DNA from: Betaproteobacteria bacterium
GTDB taxonomy: Bacteria > Pseudomonadota > Gammaproteobacteria > Burkholderiales > Burkholderiaceae_D
Assembly (NCBI GenBank): GCA_015655165.1
Contig: JAATFN010000079.1
Location: 1 to 5,891 of the forward strand
Direction: 5' to 3'
Length of the DNA: 5,891 nt
Under the pieces are notes generated by a model. That model was not told where the DNA came from. It saw only the letters and a list, made by a program, of their open reading frames with translations, and did not search any database. Shown piece by piece: positions 1-5,891 of the stretch; positions within the stretch are counted from its first letter, which is position 1, and each line of letters opens with the position of its first letter. The translations under genes were made by a program, and so were the position numbers.

Positions 1-24
1 GACAATAGACGATACACACTTTTT

Positions 25-29
25 AGGAC
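25..29 (+). promoter_or_regulatory. Ribosome binding site of the aldehyde dehydrogenase gene
   Basis: AGGAC lies just before two tandem ATG codons. The AGGA core ends 4 nt before the ATG at 33 and 7 nt before the ATG at 36. The second spacing is nearer the bacterial optimum, so translation may begin at 36, giving 495 residues. The 24 bases before it are too few to call a promoter. Confidence 0.6.
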
Positions 30-32
30 GAC

Positions 33-1523
33 ATGATGAGCAAAATCTCTTTGCTACCTGCAGTACAACAATTCCTCGACCGGCAACATGCCCATTTTAT
101 TGACGGCCAGGCTTATCTTGGCGACACGACACAATCAATTGAAGTCATTGATCCTGCAACCGAACAACCGGTAGCCCGGGTTTATACAGGCAACAAGGCT
201 ATTGTCGATATGGCAGTTGCTTCTGCAAAAGCAGCATTTCTTGGCAGTTGGGCGCAAACGTCGCCCTACCATCGCGGGGTCATTCTCAACCGTATGGCCG
301 ACATCATAGAAGCACATACAGAAGAACTGGCACAAATAGAAACCCTTTGCACCGGGAAATCCATTCATTTATCCCGCATGTTGGATGTCGGGCAAACTGC
401 AGTAGCACTACGTTACTATGCTGGCTGGGCAACGAAAATTCATGGTGAAACCATCACGCCTTCGCTGCCTTCCATGCAGGGAGAAAAATATACAGCCTGG
501 ACACACAAAGAACCTGTCGGTGTTGTGGCCGGTATTACACCGTGGAATTTTTCTACAATGATCGCCTTCTGGAAAATCGGTGCTGCACTTGCCACCGGTT
601 GCACTATCGTCATCAAGCCGAGCGAATTTACTCCTCTGACCCTATTACGCGTTGCAGAACTTGCCAAAGAAGCCGGATTGCCAGATGGTGTGCTCAATAT
701 TATCAATGGTTTAGGGGATTTGGGACAAAACCTGATTGCCCATCCGGACATTGCCAAAGTGTCATTTACCGGTTCTGTGACCACAGGAATTGCAGTCGGA
801 AAAAGTGCTATGGCAGCCAACCTCACCCGATGCACACTGGAGCTCGGTGGTAAAAATGCTGCGGCTTTATTGGAAGATGTCAATATTGATATGGCTGTCA
901 ATGGCTTAATTCATGCCGGTTTTGTACATCAGGGGCAGGTTTGTGCGGCACCAGAACGTATTTACGTACCATCTTCCCGCATCGATGAAGTGTTGGACAA
1001 ACTGGGTCAGGCCTTATCGCACATGAAAATAGGTTCTCCACTCGATGACAGTGTCCAATTGGGGCCACTGTCCAACAAACCGCAGTATGACAAGATATTG
1101 CATTATATTGAAAAAGCAAAACAAGAAAGCCGGATCGCCTTTGGCGGTAGAGCATTAGAAGGGCCTGGCTTTTTTGTGGAACCGACATTGGTGCTTGCAA
1201 CATCACACAATGAATCGCTCATGCATGAAGAAACATTCGGACCTGTCATCAGCCTCATGCCTTATGACGACGAAGAGCAGTTGATCTCGTGGATGAATGA
1301 CTCTGAATTCGGTCTGGGAGCCAGCTTATGGACAAATGACCTATCAAAGTCACTACGTATGATTCCACGTATTCAGGCAGGTATGATCTGGGTTAACATG
1401 CATACATTCCTGGATCCTGCCGTGCCATTTGGCGGTTACAAGGCATCCGGTATCGGACGCGAATTAGGGTGCGCTTTCATTGATGAATATACGGAACTCA
1501 AATCTGTCATGATTTGCTTTTAA
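33..1523 (+). CDS. feaB: Aldehyde dehydrogenase, FeaB (phenylacetaldehyde dehydrogenase)-like
   Basis: This is a complete 496-residue NAD(P)-dependent aldehyde dehydrogenase, a cytosolic enzyme oxidising an aldehyde to its carboxylic acid. Catalytic landmarks are all present: the oxyanion Asn172 in PWNF, Lys195 and Glu198 in IKPSE (cofactor ribose contacts), FTGS at 245-248 in the Rossmann region, general base Glu270 in LELGGKN, nucleophile Cys304 in GQVCAA, and Glu400 in EETFGPV. The family's usual length is about 490-500. From memory, the N-terminal VQQFLDRQH, the TKEPVGVVAGI-like stretch (here HKEPVGVVAGI) and the C-terminal WVNMHT...PFGGYKASG closely follow E. coli FeaB, which makes phenylacetate from phenylacetaldehyde. 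Substrate is inferred: no amine oxidase, FeaR-type regulator or phenylacetate genes lie nearby. One small oddity is Ser174 where the family usually has Pro (PWNFP). Two adjacent ATGs (33 and 36) could each be the start. The family call is near certain; the exact substrate is not. Confidence 0.93.
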   Translation: MMSKISLLPAVQQFLDRQHAHFIDGQAYLGDTTQSIEVIDPATEQPVARVYTGNKAIVDMAVASAKAAFLGSWAQTSPYHRGVILNRMADIIEAHTEELAQIETLCTGKSIHLSRMLDVGQTAVALRYYAGWATKIHGETITPSLPSMQGEKYTAWTHKEPVGVVAGITPWNFSTMIAFWKIGAALATGCTIVIKPSEFTPLTLLRVAELAKEAGLPDGVLNIINGLGDLGQNLIAHPDIAKVSFTGSVTTGIAVGKSAMAANLTRCTLELGGKNAAALLEDVNIDMAVNGLIHAGFVHQGQVCAAPERIYVPSSRIDEVLDKLGQALSHMKIGSPLDDSVQLGPLSNKPQYDKILHYIEKAKQESRIAFGGRALEGPGFFVEPTLVLATSHNESLMHEETFGPVISLMPYDDEEQLISWMNDSEFGLGASLWTNDLSKSLRMIPRIQAGMIWVNMHTFLDPAVPFGGYKASGIGRELGCAFIDEYTELKSVMICF

Positions 1524-1534
1524 GTAGTTACAAC

Positions 1535-1556
1535 CCCTGTAAGCTTGCTTACAGGG
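1535..1556. terminator. Perfect palindrome between convergent genes, possible bidirectional terminator
   Basis: The arms CCCTGTAAGC (1535-1544) and GCTTACAGGG (1547-1556) are exact reverse complements separated by TT. The dyad starts 11 nt after the aldehyde dehydrogenase stop and ends 3 nt beyond the diguanylate cyclase stop on the other strand, where a shared terminator is expected. Neither strand has a run of T after the stem, so it is not a textbook intrinsic terminator. It may only protect 3' ends or assist Rho-dependent termination. Confidence 0.45.
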
Positions 1557-1559
1557 ACA

Positions 1560-3194
1560 TCAGACAGTATGTGTCATGTCATCAGATTGATCCGACACTT
1601 TGTATTGGCTTTCTACCCGATTACGTCCATTGTGTTTTGCTTTATAGAGCATCTTGTCCACTTCTTTCAAAGACTGCAGCACGTCCCCCATGTCTTCGGT
1701 CCATTGCACAACACCGAGAGAAATCGTGATGTGTCCGACAGGATCAATTTCCGTACCCTGCACCTTGATACGCAAGCGCTCTGCCACCTGAGAAGCGCTC
1801 TCAACATCTGTCTTAGGCAAAAGCAACAAGAATTCCTCACCACCGACACGACAGACGACATCATCCTGCCTGGAGACATCTTTCATCATGGTAGCCAATT
1901 TCTGGAGCACGATATCCCCTGCATCATGGCCAAATGTATCATTGACCTTCTTGAAGAAATCGATATCTACACTGATAATGGAAAAAGGCGTACCACTGGC
2001 TTTCCAGGTTTCCAAAGCAAACTCCAAGGTACGGCGATTACCCAATTTGGTTAGCGGATCTGTTTGTGACGCTTCCCTCAGTTTATTGATGTTTTTCTGG
2101 AGCAGCGCAATCCCTATCAGGATCGCTCTTTTCAGTTCTGAAGATTCATAATACCAAGAGCTGACCTTCTGGATTTCATCATCAATACCGGCACTATTCA
2201 TTTTTCTGGCGCCATCTGCCAACTGATGCAGCGGCTTGGAAATCAATTTGGTACACCACCAAATAATCAATAAAGAAATCAGGGCGACCGGTAAGGCATT
2301 TTTTAATACATTAAAAACAAGTCGATCAAGCGAAGCCAACGTCCCCTCCTTGGGCCGTTGTGTCACAACACCCCACCCTGTCGAAGGGATAACCGCATAA
2401 CCTGCCAATACAGGTACACCCAGACTATTGAAGTCATCCATTTTCCCTGAATGACCACCTACGACTTCATCAATCATCTTGTTTTTGCCCACAATCTCAC
2501 CTACCCGCTCCTTCAGAGGGTGATAAATCAACCTGCGGTCATGGTCAACAACATACAAATAAGAGCCATCATCATAGTAATGTGATGTCAATAAATGATT
2601 CAGGATGCTTTCTTTTTTTAAATAGATCGTGCCGGCAATCGCACCTGCATAGTCACCGTTTTTGAAAAAAACAGGGTGCGAGATGAAGACGACAAGGTTA
2701 CCCGTGGCAGCGACATATGGCTTGGTAATCAATGGTTTTTTCGTACGTATCGACTCCGTTGCACCCAATGTTTCCAGTGTCACTCCCTTCATGGAAATGG
2801 ATGGTGGAGAAGTCGACAACACTTGGGCAGACTTATTGATGACAAGCACAGAATTAAAGCTATTCGTCTGCTGCAGCATCCTTTTGGTTTCTGCATCCAG
2901 AAAAGCATGGTAATCAAAATTTTCAGAAATAACCTGCGCACTCACTGCCAGTTGCTGTTGAACAGAACGCACAAAATCCTCAACACTTGCCGCGAGCTTG
3001 GAGGCATACGCATAATTACCTTCAAGCGTATTTTCAATCAATTGCTGCCGCAACACCTGATAGCTGGCATAGACAGTATTCACCAAAGAAGCAATAGCAC
3101 TTGCGATCGCAAGTATAAGAATCAGTTGCCTGAGATTGATTTTCGTAATATATCTTGTGATCAGTTTGAAGGTAAACTTGTTATCAACCGCCAT
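1560..3194 (-). CDS. Membrane-bound diguanylate cyclase with periplasmic Cache-like sensor region (GGDEF)
   Basis: This 544-residue inner-membrane protein should make cyclic di-GMP from two GTP in response to a periplasmic signal. Order of parts: a first membrane helix at about 22-43; an extracytoplasmic region at about 44-297 with the layout of a double Cache domain; a second membrane helix at about 298-315 ending in WWCTK; a HAMP-like linker from about 316 (ISKPLHQLADGARKM); and a GGDEF domain at about 375-530. The GGDEF domain shows DPLTKLGNRR (379-388), the metal- and substrate-binding segment DIDFFKKVNDTFGHDAGD (410-427), and the active-site GGEEF (451-455). RQDD at 442-445 lies exactly five residues before GGEEF and is a complete RxxD inhibitory site, so product feedback inhibition is expected. 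No EAL domain follows. The ATG at 3194 is preceded by GGACGG, supporting this start. It appears monocistronic. The signal is unknown; I see no RxWY-type amino-acid-binding signature in the sensor region. Confidence 0.92.
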   Translation of the reverse strand: MAVDNKFTFKLITRYITKINLRQLILILAIASAIASLVNTVYASYQVLRQQLIENTLEGNYAYASKLAASVEDFVRSVQQQLAVSAQVISENFDYHAFLDAETKRMLQQTNSFNSVLVINKSAQVLSTSPPSISMKGVTLETLGATESIRTKKPLITKPYVAATGNLVVFISHPVFFKNGDYAGAIAGTIYLKKESILNHLLTSHYYDDGSYLYVVDHDRRLIYHPLKERVGEIVGKNKMIDEVVGGHSGKMDDFNSLGVPVLAGYAVIPSTGWGVVTQRPKEGTLASLDRLVFNVLKNALPVALISLLIIWWCTKLISKPLHQLADGARKMNSAGIDDEIQKVSSWYYESSELKRAILIGIALLQKNINKLREASQTDPLTKLGNRRTLEFALETWKASGTPFSIISVDIDFFKKVNDTFGHDAGDIVLQKLATMMKDVSRQDDVVCRVGGEEFLLLLPKTDVESASQVAERLRIKVQGTEIDPVGHITISLGVVQWTEDMGDVLQSLKEVDKMLYKAKHNGRNRVESQYKVSDQSDDMTHTV

Positions 3195-3458
3195 AGCCGT
3201 CCATTATTTTTCAACATTTAATCACGCCACCCAGTCACATCCATGCCATCCAGTCCACATACTGTAAAAGATCATGGAGTGACCAACATTGGGAGAGCAT
3301 TGCATGATGCATTACTTTTGAAGCAGCCTCTTTGACATACCTCACATTGATTCAACTCGCATCATCTGACACTATTGACCAAGCCTGGCAAGGCATTACA
3401 TCGTTTTGATCAGTTAAGAAATGGTATTACGAAAATGACCATATATATAGCAGCGCGG

Positions 3459-3464
3459 ATTATA
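3459..3464 (-). promoter_or_regulatory. Candidate -10 box for the diguanylate cyclase gene
   Basis: The minus strand reads a perfect TATAAT (ATTATA on the plus strand), preceded by CAGG. The hexamer 17 bp upstream is GTCAGA, a poor match to TTGACA, so any sigma-70 promoter would be weak or activator-dependent. The implied leader to the start codon at 3194 is roughly 255 nt. The call rests on the hexamer alone. Confidence 0.27.
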
Positions 3465-3529
3465 CCTGATTAATATCGCATTCTGACAGCGCCACCTGCC
3501 TGATACCACTCGTCGGCCAATAAGTGATC

Positions 3530-3538
3530 TGTTATACT
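3530..3538 (+). promoter_or_regulatory. Extended -10 promoter for the small membrane protein gene
   Basis: TGTTATACT matches the extended -10 form TGnTATAAT with one mismatch. No clear TTGACA-like -35 hexamer sits 16-18 bp upstream, which is typical of extended -10 promoters. Transcription would start near 3545 and give a leader of about 43 nt before the ATG at 3588. Confidence 0.5.
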
Positions 3539-3587
3539 CGCCCCAAATATGCCATACCGATCCCTATTTACTACAAATTGCTAACAG

Positions 3588-3947
3588 ATGGTCATTTCGC
3601 TTGAAGGTATCCTGTGCTACGCCTTATTTAATTTGTGCTTGTTTTATCAAAAGCTATTCATTCAACAGGCGCAAATACGTCTCTTCCAGTACAAGAAAGT
3701 CAGACTGGCATTACTCATCTACGGTATATTAGCTACTGTGTTTGGCTTGATGTTTATACTATACTGGGGCTGGAAAGTCAGCTGGACCGAAGCTGCGATA
3801 CTGTATATTTTCGCATTCGTTATCACCAAATTTTGGGGATTGGTCGAACATAAAATCGGTTTGAGCCGTTTTGCATTTGCACACGCGTTCATTAGTGTGT
3901 TTGCCTTGATCGCCTTTGCTTTATTGCTGTTGACTTTTATTCCTTAA
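3588..3947 (+). CDS. Small multi-spanning membrane protein, unrecognised
   Basis: I do not recognise this 119-residue protein. It is strongly hydrophobic, with likely membrane segments at about 5-24, 41-61, 68-84 and 96-117. A short basic stretch (QYKKVR, 34-39) separates the first two segments, which would favour a cytoplasmic loop there. Aromatic residues cluster at the end of the second segment (LYWGWKVSW). VEHKIGLSRF at 86-95 connects the last two segments and is the main polar part. There is no signal-peptide cleavage site, catalytic motif or cysteine pair. The start is bounded by an in-frame TAA at 3582-3584, six bases upstream, but no good Shine-Dalgarno sequence precedes the ATG. An extended -10 promoter lies about 50 bp upstream. 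It stands alone, divergent from the diguanylate cyclase gene and convergent with the TonB-like gene. The hydrophobic pattern supports a real gene; its function is unknown. Confidence 0.72.
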   Translation: MVISLEGILCYALFNLCLFYQKLFIQQAQIRLFQYKKVRLALLIYGILATVFGLMFILYWGWKVSWTEAAILYIFAFVITKFWGLVEHKIGLSRFAFAHAFISVFALIAFALLLLTFIP

Positions 3948-3959
3948 ATCACAAGCCAT

Positions 3960-3983
3960 GCCGTGATCGACATAGATCGCGGC
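3960..3983. terminator. Hairpin between convergent genes, possible terminator
   Basis: GCCGTGATC (3960-3968) pairs with GATCGCGGC (3975-3983) over 9 bp with one T-G wobble and a 6-nt GACATA loop. It lies 12 nt after the membrane protein stop and 9 nt beyond the TonB-like stop. On the plus strand it is followed by AAAAACC, and on the minus strand by a mixed sequence, so neither side has a U-tract. An alternative longer-range pairing is GCCATG (3955-3960) with CATGGC (3994-3999). This may be a non-canonical terminator or a 3'-end-protecting structure. Confidence 0.38.
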
Positions 3984-3992
3984 AAAAACCTG

Positions 3993-4811
3993 TCATGGCC
4001 GCAGCGCGAAAAATTCCTGCATTAGAAATCTCTGCAATTCGGCTGTATCGGACACTCTGGCCGACAAAATTATCACACGCCCTAAACGCTGCGAATCCCA
4101 GTTAAAGTCACCCTTATAATACTTGCGTATTAAAGCAATCATACTGTCAACAATTGCCAAATCCACATTCCCGCCCGAGCCTGCATCGACCTGAAATACC
4201 TGACGTTGACTAAAACGGGATTCATTTGTCCACCCATAAAACGCGTAAGACGCCACCCTGGGGCCTTTGGTGAGAATCTGGAACACGCCGTTTTGCCCAC
4301 CAGATTTCTTATTGGCCTGGAATGCAATATTGGCTTTGGCAATATCATTGGCTGATTTTGGTCCCTCAGCTGCGCGGGCCTGGGCATTTTCTTCGGCAGC
4401 ATCCGCTTCTGCTGCATGCCTGCGTGCACGCGCTGCATTCAACATTGTCGACATATCCGCCTCTGGTGGAAGCTTCTCGATTTCAGGTTGTTTGGCAACC
4501 GTTTGGGACGGAGTAGGTTTGACTGGCGCGGTTGTCTTTTTCCTGGGCGCCACTTTCGGTTGAACCGCTGCCTTCGGCACTGGTGCCGGTACTGCAGCAG
4601 GTTTGGGCGGTTCCTTTTGCGTAATGAATGACACTTCCAGAGGCGGCATATCACCTTCGACGGGGGATTGTTCTTTTTTATTTTGCAATTGCATCTGAAA
4701 TAGGACCAGAAAGACGATATGCAACAAAAGCGAGATGCAAATACCCGCCCCTACTCTATAACGAGTACGTTTTTTGGGATCAGGATGAGAAAACAGTGAA
4801 ATAAGTGGCAT
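3993..4811 (-). CDS. TonB-like single-pass inner-membrane protein, function unknown
   Basis: The protein has 272 residues from the ATG at 4811. Parts in order: a short basic N-terminus (DPKKRTRYR, about 11-19); one membrane anchor at about 20-41 containing SLLLH (Ser27, His31), which matches the SxxxH motif TonB uses to couple to ExbB/ExbD; a Pro/Lys/Ala-rich extended linker at about 66-110; an Ala/Arg/Glu-rich, probably helical stretch at about 121-150; and a globular end at about 176-272 with GVFQILTKGPR, FYGWTN, IRKYYKGDFNWDSQRLGR and LQRFLMQEFF. The layout is TonB-like and points to a periplasmic protein anchored in the inner membrane, but the end does not look like the classical TonB C-terminal domain. 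From memory, similar uncharacterised proteins occur widely in Burkholderiales. No ExbB or ExbD gene lies beside it. A TTG at 4823, directly after an in-frame TAG, would add four residues. Neither start has a clear ribosome binding site. Confidence 0.8.
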   Translation of the reverse strand: MPLISLFSHPDPKKRTRYRVGAGICISLLLHIVFLVLFQMQLQNKKEQSPVEGDMPPLEVSFITQKEPPKPAAVPAPVPKAAVQPKVAPRKKTTAPVKPTPSQTVAKQPEIEKLPPEADMSTMLNAARARRHAAEADAAEENAQARAAEGPKSANDIAKANIAFQANKKSGGQNGVFQILTKGPRVASYAFYGWTNESRFSQRQVFQVDAGSGGNVDLAIVDSMIALIRKYYKGDFNWDSQRLGRVIILSARVSDTAELQRFLMQEFFALRP

Positions 4812-4956
4812 ACAACGCGACAACTACATATAACTGTTAAGTGTATGACAGAAAGGTATCAAAATGGGAATTACCAACAATAAGAAACGATTTTTCTGTT
4901 CAATTCAACGATGGTATTAAAACGCATAATAGACATAACAACGAACGAGACCGATG

Positions 4957-4990
4957 CATGATTACCTATGTCAACGACATATTTATCATG
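4957..4990. promoter_or_regulatory. Nested inverted repeat, probable operator upstream of the glycerate kinase gene
   Basis: Inner arms TATGTC (4967-4972) and GACATA (4976-4981) flank AAC. Outer arms CATGAT (4957-4962) and ATCATG (4985-4990) share nearly the same centre (4973.5 against 4974). CATGATTA also occurs as a direct repeat at 4957 and 4987, 30 bp or about three helical turns apart. Another GACATA lies at 4932-4937. It sits in the 270-bp divergent gap, 92 bp before the glycerate kinase start and about 146 bp before the TonB-like start. The symmetry suggests a dimeric regulator site; no regulator gene is in the window. A hairpin is the alternative. Confidence 0.42.
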
Positions 4991-5081
4991 ATTAAGCTGT
5001 CACATCCACGTAAAATATGAGGCATCACAAAAAGTAACCTATTATCTGGATACACATAAGAGAGCCACGATTAGAAAAACC

Positions 5082-5891
5082 ATGACAATACACCATTCTC
5101 CTATCATTGTTGTCGCCCCCGATTCATTTAAAGGCTCACTGAGTGCCGAGGATGTTGCGCGAGCGATCGGTCGTGGCATTGCCACTGCCATACCTGATGC
5201 CCAAATACGCCTGTGCCCGATTGCCGATGGCGGCGAAGGGACACTGGACGCATTACTGCATGCAGGCGGAGAAAAACAGCATATTGCCGTACGCGGTGCT
5301 TCGGGTGTAACACGTACAGCTGCTACCGGGGTATTATCCGACGGCAGTGCAGTCATCGAATCCGCAGAAATTGTCGGCATCACAGACCCAACAGGCATGT
5401 CGGTACCCGTCACCCAACGCACGACGCTAGGTGTTGGCGACGCTATACGTGCATTACTCGATTCAGGCTGTCGGCGTTTTTTAATCGGTCTGGGAGGCAG
5501 TAGCACCAATGATGGTGGTATCGGCATGCTCGCAGCGCTGGGCGTCAAGTTCTTTGATGCAGCCAATAAGGAAATCCAGCCTATACCGGATGCATTGCAC
5601 AAGCTCACCCGTATTGATACAAGCGGTCTGGATAACCGTTTGAAAGACACCCATATCATTGCCATGTCGGATGTGAACAATCCGCTATGTGGCTCCGAGG
5701 GCGCTAGCGCCGTCTTCGGGCCACAAAAAGGCGCCACACCTGAACAAGTGCGGCAACTGGATCAACATCTGGCACATTTTGCGCAACAGCTCGAACAAGC
5801 GTTCGGAAAACAAGCTGCAAGTCTGCCCGGGGCTGGCGCTGCTGGCGGATTGGGTTATGCACTATTAATGCTGGGTGCGCATTTCCAGTCA
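5082..5891 (+). CDS. garK/glxK: Glycerate kinase, GarK/GlxK family (3' end beyond window)
   Basis: The reading frame is open from the ATG at 5082 to the last base, giving 270 codons of a family usually about 380 residues long, so roughly the last 110 are missing. The enzyme phosphorylates D-glycerate with ATP in the cytosol; the E. coli members yield 2-phosphoglycerate and finish the glyoxylate/tartronate-semialdehyde route into glycolysis. Recognisable family blocks are APDSFKGSLSA (12-22), PIADGGEGT (46-54), IGLGGSSTNDGGIGM (135-149), SGLDNRLKD (181-189), SDVNNPLCGSEGASAVFGPQKGA (196-218) and PGAGAAGGLG (249-258). They align nearly without gaps to E. coli GarK as I remember it. Sequence alone does not separate GarK from GlxK. 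The Shine-Dalgarno sequence is weak: AAGAGAG at 5058-5064 is too far for the ATG at 5082, but no better start is seen. The upstream region carries a nested dyad that could control it. Tartronate-semialdehyde reductase or glyoxylate carboligase genes might follow outside the window. Confidence 0.93.
   Translation, partial: MTIHHSPIIVVAPDSFKGSLSAEDVARAIGRGIATAIPDAQIRLCPIADGGEGTLDALLHAGGEKQHIAVRGASGVTRTAATGVLSDGSAVIESAEIVGITDPTGMSVPVTQRTTLGVGDAIRALLDSGCRRFLIGLGGSSTNDGGIGMLAALGVKFFDAANKEIQPIPDALHKLTRIDTSGLDNRLKDTHIIAMSDVNNPLCGSEGASAVFGPQKGATPEQVRQLDQHLAHFAQQLEQAFGKQAASLPGAGAAGGLGYALLMLGAHFQS

Larger units (their letters stand above)
3195..3587. other. 393-bp non-coding divergent region
   Basis: This gap separates the divergently transcribed diguanylate cyclase and small membrane protein genes. 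It contains no convincing coding sequence: the best short plus-strand frame (ATG at 3243, 30 codons) has no ribosome binding site. I see an AT-rich stretch at about 3441-3450, a minus-strand TATAAT at 3464-3459, an extended -10 element at 3530-3538, and a short dyad TGCAT-G-ATGCA at about 3301-3311. No tRNA, riboswitch or insertion sequence end was recognised. It is long for simple promoters alone, so regulator binding sites are plausible. Confidence 0.6.

Noticed and set aside
440..901. 153-codon open frame on the minus strand inside the aldehyde dehydrogenase
   Set aside because: It is a shadow of a well-conserved enzyme-coding region, with no motifs or translation signals.
1545..2054. 169-codon open frame on the plus strand after the aldehyde dehydrogenase
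   Set aside because: It is antisense to the GGDEF catalytic domain and begins inside the intergenic palindrome; no ribosome binding site or known motif.
2676..3221. 181-codon open frame on the plus strand
   Set aside because: It is antisense to the sensor part of the diguanylate cyclase, with a Cys/His/Arg-rich composition, no domain and no ribosome binding site.
3243..3335. 30-codon plus-strand frame in the long spacer
   Set aside because: It has no Shine-Dalgarno sequence, no hydrophobic or other recognisable pattern, and an in-frame stop just upstream; a frame this short is expected by chance.
3332..3337. TTGACA hexamer as a plus-strand -35 box
   Set aside because: No -10-like hexamer lies 16-18 bp downstream (the sequence there is around ACTCGC), and the next plus-strand gene starts about 250 bp away with a better promoter nearby.
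3404..3416. TTGATCAGTTAAG as an FNR-type site
   Set aside because: The first half matches TTGAT, but the second half is not close to ATCAA, so the required dyad is missing.
5058..5064. AAGAGAG as a ribosome binding site for an earlier ATT start of glycerate kinase at 5070
   Set aside because: The spacing would suit ATT at 5070, but ATT starts are very rare, and the extra residues would lie outside the conserved family start. The ATG at 5082 is preferred.
5042..5737. 231-codon open frame on the minus strand
   Set aside because: It is antisense to the glycerate kinase, whose sense frame carries all the family motifs. Its composition (rich in Pro, Ser, Ala and Arg) is typical of a mirror frame, and it has no recognisable motif.

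Overview
The window looks like ordinary chromosomal DNA of a Gram-negative proteobacterium with moderate GC content (judged by eye). The best taxonomic hint is the protein at 3993-4811 on the minus strand. Its C-terminal half resembles, from memory, an uncharacterised TonB-like family common in Burkholderiales, especially Oxalobacteraceae. A glycerate kinase would fit a glyoxylate/oxalate-using member of that group, but this placement is an inference.

Layout: (1) 33-1523, plus strand: a complete NAD(P)-type aldehyde dehydrogenase closest to phenylacetaldehyde dehydrogenase (FeaB). (2) 1560-3194, minus strand: a membrane-anchored diguanylate cyclase with a periplasmic Cache-like sensor region, a HAMP-like linker and a GGEEF active site with an intact RxxD inhibitory site. 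It converges on the dehydrogenase across a 36-bp gap holding a perfect 10-bp-arm palindrome. (3) 3195-3587: a 393-bp non-coding divergent region with candidate promoters. (4) 3588-3947, plus strand: an unrecognised 119-residue membrane protein with about four hydrophobic segments. (5) 3993-4811, minus strand: a TonB-like inner-membrane protein (one N-terminal anchor with an SxxxH motif, a Pro/Lys-rich periplasmic linker and a conserved globular end). It converges on the small membrane gene across another hairpin. (6) 4812-5081: a divergent intergenic region with a nested dyad, probably an operator. (7) 5082 to the window edge, plus strand: a glycerate kinase of the GarK/GlxK family, cut off after 270 codons.

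The genes alternate in strand (+, -, +, -, +), so each seems to be its own transcription unit as far as this window shows. No operon, mobile element, CRISPR array, tRNA or rRNA was seen. The functions (aldehyde oxidation, c-di-GMP signalling, an envelope protein and glycerate phosphorylation) do not form one obvious system. I found no convincing undescribed multi-gene system. The least explained items are the TonB-like protein without visible ExbB/ExbD partners, the orphan membrane protein, and the nested dyad upstream of the glycerate kinase.
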